The notes under the pieces were generated by a model, which worked only from the letters and a program-made list of their open reading frames with translations, was not told the origin of the DNA and did no database searches. A stretch of DNA of 44,305 nucleotides from Nocardia tenerifensis NBRC 101015 (GTDB lineage: Bacteria > Actinomycetota > Actinomycetes > Mycobacteriales > Mycobacteriaceae), in NCBI RefSeq assembly GCF_000308715.1, contig NZ_BAGH01000344.1:1-44305 (forward strand), in the 5' to 3' direction. Below, piece after piece: positions 41,535 through 44,305 of this stretch (the stretch's first letter is position 1; each line of letters starts with the position of its first letter). The position numbers were made by a program, and so were the translations under genes.

Positions 41535-42492
41535 TGAACGCTCCGTCGGCGATGTGCGCTTTCAGGCGCGCGGCTGCCTCATCTGCGGCAGGCCCCGTAC
41601 TTGTGTTGAGGAGGTCCCAGAGCACGATCGCGGGGTCAGCAGTCGGATGCCGACGACCCGTACTCATGTGAGTCGCTACTTGGATAATTGTCGGATCGTC
41701 CGGGACCACCACCTGCATGGTCGCATCGAGACGATCGGCAGGACTCAGCCCGACGGGGGTGAAATCGACCAGCTCCGGAACATAGAGCAAAGCCGTTGAG
41801 GGAACTTGCCACGGCGAATACTCATCAGCGGCGAGATCCCCGGAGATCACCGACTGCAGCTCCAATTCCTCCAGCAACTCACATGCGGTCGCAGCCTGTC
41901 CCGAAATAGCGTCCAGCCCATACCAGTACGTCACCGTTCCCTTCGGGCCCGGATATTCGCTCAGCCACGCATCCAGCGACTCGATCGGCGCAGACCAGCC
42001 ACCTCGACCGTGACTGACGAGGGGAATCAACTGCAACGCCTGCGATACCGCCTGCTGACTGATGCCGGTTAAATCGGCCAGCACAGGCTGTGTCAATGGC
42101 TTACCGGCCACAGCAAGAATCCGTTGCACAGCCCATCGGCCCCATGCAGTACGGCCGACCTTGCCGGAGCCACCGCGATCGCTCGCGTCTGTCAGCACCT
42201 GACCATCGATCACAGTGAAGGGCGGGTCGTCGATGACCAAGTCGAAAACCCCCGACATGGCAGCTCTCGAAACTGCTGCGCCGGCGCTTGGCGCAACATG
42301 CAAAGTTCGACGTGTCGAGTGCGATGAGCCGCTGCGCAGCATGCTCATCGTCAATCGTCGTGGCCAAATGCGCAATGCTAGGTCGACAGGAACCCCTGTT
42401 CGCGGACTCCTGATAGTTAACCCACCAGGCGCGCCGCCTACTACTTGAACGCCGGCATGACGGAGAAGTCCTATCAGGTCGCGAGTACTCAC
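41527..42492 (-). CDS. AbiEi-like antitoxin/regulator with N-terminal extension
   Basis: 321 aa from GTG 42490-42492, with GGGAG six bases upstream; an ATG at 42511-42513 is a longer option. Residues about 1-100 (VSTRDLIGLLRHAGVQVVGG; VFDLVIDDPPFTVIDGQVL) match nothing I can name. A winged helix lies at about 115-165 (LTQPVLADLTGISQQAVSQA). The C-terminal half resembles the AbiEi antitoxin domain (VISGDLAADEYSPWQVPSTA and ADPAIVLWDLLNTS). AbiEi proteins repress their operon through inverted repeats and offset the AbiEii toxin. The 8-nt overlap with the nucleotidyltransferase gene fits that pairing. Confidence 0.6.
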   Translation of the reverse strand: MSTRDLIGLLRHAGVQVVGGAPGGLTIRSPRTGVPVDLALRIWPRRLTMSMLRSGSSHSTRRTLHVAPSAGAAVSRAAMSGVFDLVIDDPPFTVIDGQVLTDASDRGGSGKVGRTAWGRWAVQRILAVAGKPLTQPVLADLTGISQQAVSQALQLIPLVSHGRGGWSAPIESLDAWLSEYPGPKGTVTYWYGLDAISGQAATACELLEELELQSVISGDLAADEYSPWQVPSTALLYVPELVDFTPVGLSPADRLDATMQVVVPDDPTIIQVATHMSTGRRHPTADPAIVLWDLLNTSTGPAADEAAARLKAHIADGAFSD

Positions 42493-42532
42493 GTCACACT
42501 CCCGGCAGCGCATACCTCAATCGAGCCATACT

Positions 42533-42578
42533 TGTCAAACAAGCTTACAGCAACAAATGCAGTGAGACTTGTTTGACA
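42533..42578. promoter_or_regulatory. inverted repeat upstream of the AbiE-like cassette
   Basis: TGTCAAACAAG (42533-42543) and CTTGTTTGACA (42568-42578) are perfect 11-bp inverted repeats 24 bp apart. The left arm is also part of a local dyad CTTGT-CAA-ACAAG (42531-42543). They lie 41-86 bp upstream of the AbiEi-like GTG start, in AT-rich DNA between it and ychF. This matches the paired inverted repeats by which AbiEi proteins autoregulate. Confidence 0.6.
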
Positions 42579-42607
42579 GCCGGAAAGAGAAGATCTCCGC
42601 AGGTCTG

Positions 42608-43687
42608 CTACACGTTGAACCGGAACTCGACTACGTCTCCGTCATGCATGACATAGTCCTTCCCTTCCATCCGAACCTTCCCCGCCGACTTGGCGGCGGC
42701 CATGGAGCCGGCAGCTACGAGGTCGGTGAAGGCTACTACTTCGGCTTTGATGAAGCCGCGTTCGAAGTCGGTGTGGATTACGCCGGCGGCTTTGGGGGCG
42801 GTGTCGCCTTGGTGGATGGTCCAGGCGCGGGATTCTTTGGGGCCGGCGGTGAGGTAGGTCTGGAGGCCGAGGGTGTGGAAGCCGGCGCGGGCGAGGGCGT
42901 GCAGGCCGGGTTCGGTCTGGCCGATGGATTCGAGGAGTTCGAGGGCGGATTCGTCGTCGAGTTCGAGAAGTTCGGCCTCGACCTTGGCGTCGAGGAAGAC
43001 GGCGTCGGCGGGCGCGACGGAGGCTTTGAGTTCGGCGATCTTCGCCTCGTCGGTGAGCACGGACTCGTCGGCGTTGAAGACGTAGAGGAAGGGCTTGGTG
43101 GTGAGCAGCGAAAGTTCTTTGAGCAGTTCGGTGTCCACCTTGTTGCCGGCCGCGAACAAGGTGGTGCCGTTGTTGAGGAGTTCCTGCGCGGCCTTGGCGG
43201 CGTCGGCGACCGGCTTGCGGTCCTTCTTGATCTTGGCTTCCTTCTCCAACCGCACGACCGCCTTCTCCAGGGTCTGCAGGTCGGCGAGGATGAGCTCGGT
43301 CTCGATCACCTCGATGTCGGCGGCGGGGTCGACCCGCCCGTCGACGTGCACCACGTCGTCGTCGGCGAACACGCGCACAACCTGGCAGATGGCGTCGGCC
43401 TCGCGAATGTTGGCGAGGAACTTGTTGCCGAGCCCGGCCCCCTCGGAGGCGCCCTTGACGATGCCGGCGATGTCGACGAACGACACGGTGGCGGGCACGA
43501 TGCGCTCGGAGTGGAAGATCTCGGCGAGGGTGTTCAACCGCGGGTCGGGCAGCGGGACGACGCCCACGTTCGGCTCGATGGTCGCGAACGGGTAGTTCGC
43601 GGCCAGCACGTCGTTCTTGGTCAGCGCATTGAAGAGCGTCGACTTTCCGACGTTGGGCAGGCCGACGATTCCGAGGGTGAGACTCAC
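42608..43687 (-). CDS. ychF: redox-regulated ATPase YchF (OLA1 family)
   Basis: 359 aa, standard length. G1 is GIVGLPNVGKSTLFNALTK, G3 DIAGIVKGASEGAGLGN, and the altered G4 (NADES region, YVFNADESVL) gives ATP over GTP preference. The C-terminal TGS domain ends MHDGDVVEFRFNV. GTG start at 43685-43687. Universally conserved ribosome-associated ATPase, linked to translation and oxidative-stress responses. A core gene marking the right end of the accessory cassette. Confidence 0.97.
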   Translation of the reverse strand: MSLTLGIVGLPNVGKSTLFNALTKNDVLAANYPFATIEPNVGVVPLPDPRLNTLAEIFHSERIVPATVSFVDIAGIVKGASEGAGLGNKFLANIREADAICQVVRVFADDDVVHVDGRVDPAADIEVIETELILADLQTLEKAVVRLEKEAKIKKDRKPVADAAKAAQELLNNGTTLFAAGNKVDTELLKELSLLTTKPFLYVFNADESVLTDEAKIAELKASVAPADAVFLDAKVEAELLELDDESALELLESIGQTEPGLHALARAGFHTLGLQTYLTAGPKESRAWTIHQGDTAPKAAGVIHTDFERGFIKAEVVAFTDLVAAGSMAAAKSAGKVRMEGKDYVMHDGDVVEFRFNV

Positions 43688-43782
43688 GAGACTGCCTCGC
43701 TTCGCTCGGCATTCTCGTTCGTCTCGGACGCTGTGCTAGATGGTTCGCTCGCTCGCTCGCTCACGAGAAGAAGAGTCTACGC

Positions 43783-43813
43783 GGCAGGCGCGGTCCCCCG
43801 ACCCGCGCCTGCC
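43783..43813 (-). terminator. hairpin terminator of the oxidoreductase gene
   Basis: Perfect 11-bp stem GGCAGGCGCGG (43783-43793) with CCGCGCCTGCC (43803-43813) and a 9-nt loop, 6 bp past the stop of the oxidoreductase gene on the minus strand. Confidence 0.8.
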
Positions 43814-43819
43814 CCGTGA

Positions 43820-44305
43820 TCAGGGAATCAGCACGACCTTGCCGAGGTTGGCGCGGCTCTCGATGACCGCGTGCGCCTCGGCGGCGTCCTCGAGCGCGAT
43901 TTCGGCGTGCACCGCGGGCTTCAGCTGACCCGACGCGACGTACTGCCACAGCTCCTGCCGCCACTGGTCGTACAGCTCGGGCTGTCCCTTCGCGATGCGG
44001 GCCATCTGGAAGCCGATCACCGACTTGGCCCCGACGAGCAGGTCGTAGGCCTCGATGGTGCCGCCGCCGGAGCTGTAGGTGACCATCCGTCCGCCGGGGG
44101 CGACGGCGGCGAGCGCGGGGCCGAGCAGTTCCCCGCCGACCGCGTCGAGCGCGTAGTCCACGGGCTCGCCCCACGACTGCTGTCCGTACTCGACCACCTC
44201 GTCGGCGCCGAGCCCGAGCACGAACTCGGCCTTCGCCGCGTCCGACACCGCGCCGACGACCCGCGCCGCGCCGCGCACCCTGGCGAGCTGAACGGCGAGG
44301 TGCCC
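43820..44305 (-). CDS. quinone oxidoreductase / zinc-type alcohol dehydrogenase-like, C-terminal part
   Basis: C-terminal 161 codons of an MDR-superfamily NAD(P)H quinone oxidoreductase that continues past the right edge. Visible are the cofactor-binding region (LARVRGAARVVGAVSDAAK, GLGADEVVEYGQQSWGEPV), DYALDAVGGELLGPALAAV, GGRMVTYSSGGG and the family-typical ending HAVIESRANLGKVVLIP. The catalytic N-terminal domain is not in the window, so zinc dependence cannot be judged. Confidence 0.85.
   Translation of the reverse strand, partial: GHLAVQLARVRGAARVVGAVSDAAKAEFVLGLGADEVVEYGQQSWGEPVDYALDAVGGELLGPALAAVAPGGRMVTYSSGGGTIEAYDLLVGAKSVIGFQMARIAKGQPELYDQWRQELWQYVASGQLKPAVHAEIALEDAAEAHAVIESRANLGKVVLIP

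Noticed and set aside
43741..43762. Possible tRNA T-arm (GGTTCG)
   Set aside because: No acceptor stem, anticodon arm or D-arm can be folded around it; it is the start of a TCGC repeat.
42569..43819. 416-codon Gly/Val-rich plus-strand frame
   Set aside because: Antisense to ychF. It has a repetitive Gly-Val-Glu composition and no domain.

Overview
The window looks like a chromosomal segment of a mycolic-acid actinomycete, most probably Nocardia or a close relative. Base composition is high-GC with strong G/C at third codon positions and many GTG starts. The gene set includes mycothiol (mshB), coenzyme F420 (fbiC) and phosphatidylinositol mannoside (pimE, lpqW) synthesis. From memory, the gene order of the first 17 kb resembles the M. 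tuberculosis block Rv1157c to Rv1187. This is judged from sequence alone; no database search was run.

Region 1 (1-17,100) is conserved core. On the minus strand lie pruA (partial), dapC, fdxC, fbiC, a small membrane protein with a 52-aa partner, ansP, mshB, lpqW, typA and pimE. On the plus strand lie two PH-domain membrane proteins, a tiny Lys/Cys-rich protein, a pterin dehydratase and a secreted Ala/Pro-rich protein. lpqW carries a one-base frameshift in a 7-C run, which throws it into the mshB reading frame. The fbiC-PH gap holds five degenerate 23-bp tandem repeats. Candidate IdeR/DtxR iron boxes lie upstream of fdxC and upstream of the Lys/Cys-rich protein.

Region 2 (17,100-25,240) is envelope and accessory: a Ser-Ile-Leu-Ser repeat protein, a Tat-exported DUF1906 protein, an unrecognised protein made of two copies of one domain, a CHAP-domain protein, a VapBC toxin-antitoxin pair, and a complete four-gene osmoprotectant ABC transporter.

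Region 3 (25,240-39,230) is a run of regulator/enzyme pairs with palindromes between divergent partners: WYL regulator (frameshifted) with a maleylpyruvate-isomerase-like protein, MarR with a DHA2-type exporter, Lrp/AsnC with an NmrA-like reductase, and LysR with an NmrA-like reductase and a TetX-like monooxygenase. It also holds a lipoprotein, a six-helix-membrane/secretory-lipase fusion, a Phd-type antitoxin with an enlarged RelE/ParE-like partner, an FMN reductase, a Cys-repeat lipoprotein and a coding remnant.

Region 4 (39,230-42,600) is a lower-GC minus-strand cassette: an AbiEi-like regulator, an AbiEii-like nucleotidyltransferase and a ScoMcrA-like HNH endonuclease with a sulfur-binding-like middle domain. 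A matching inverted repeat lies upstream. It is the best candidate for a new defence module. Core genes (ychF and a partial quinone oxidoreductase) resume at 42,608. No tRNA, rRNA, CRISPR array, transposase or phage gene was found.
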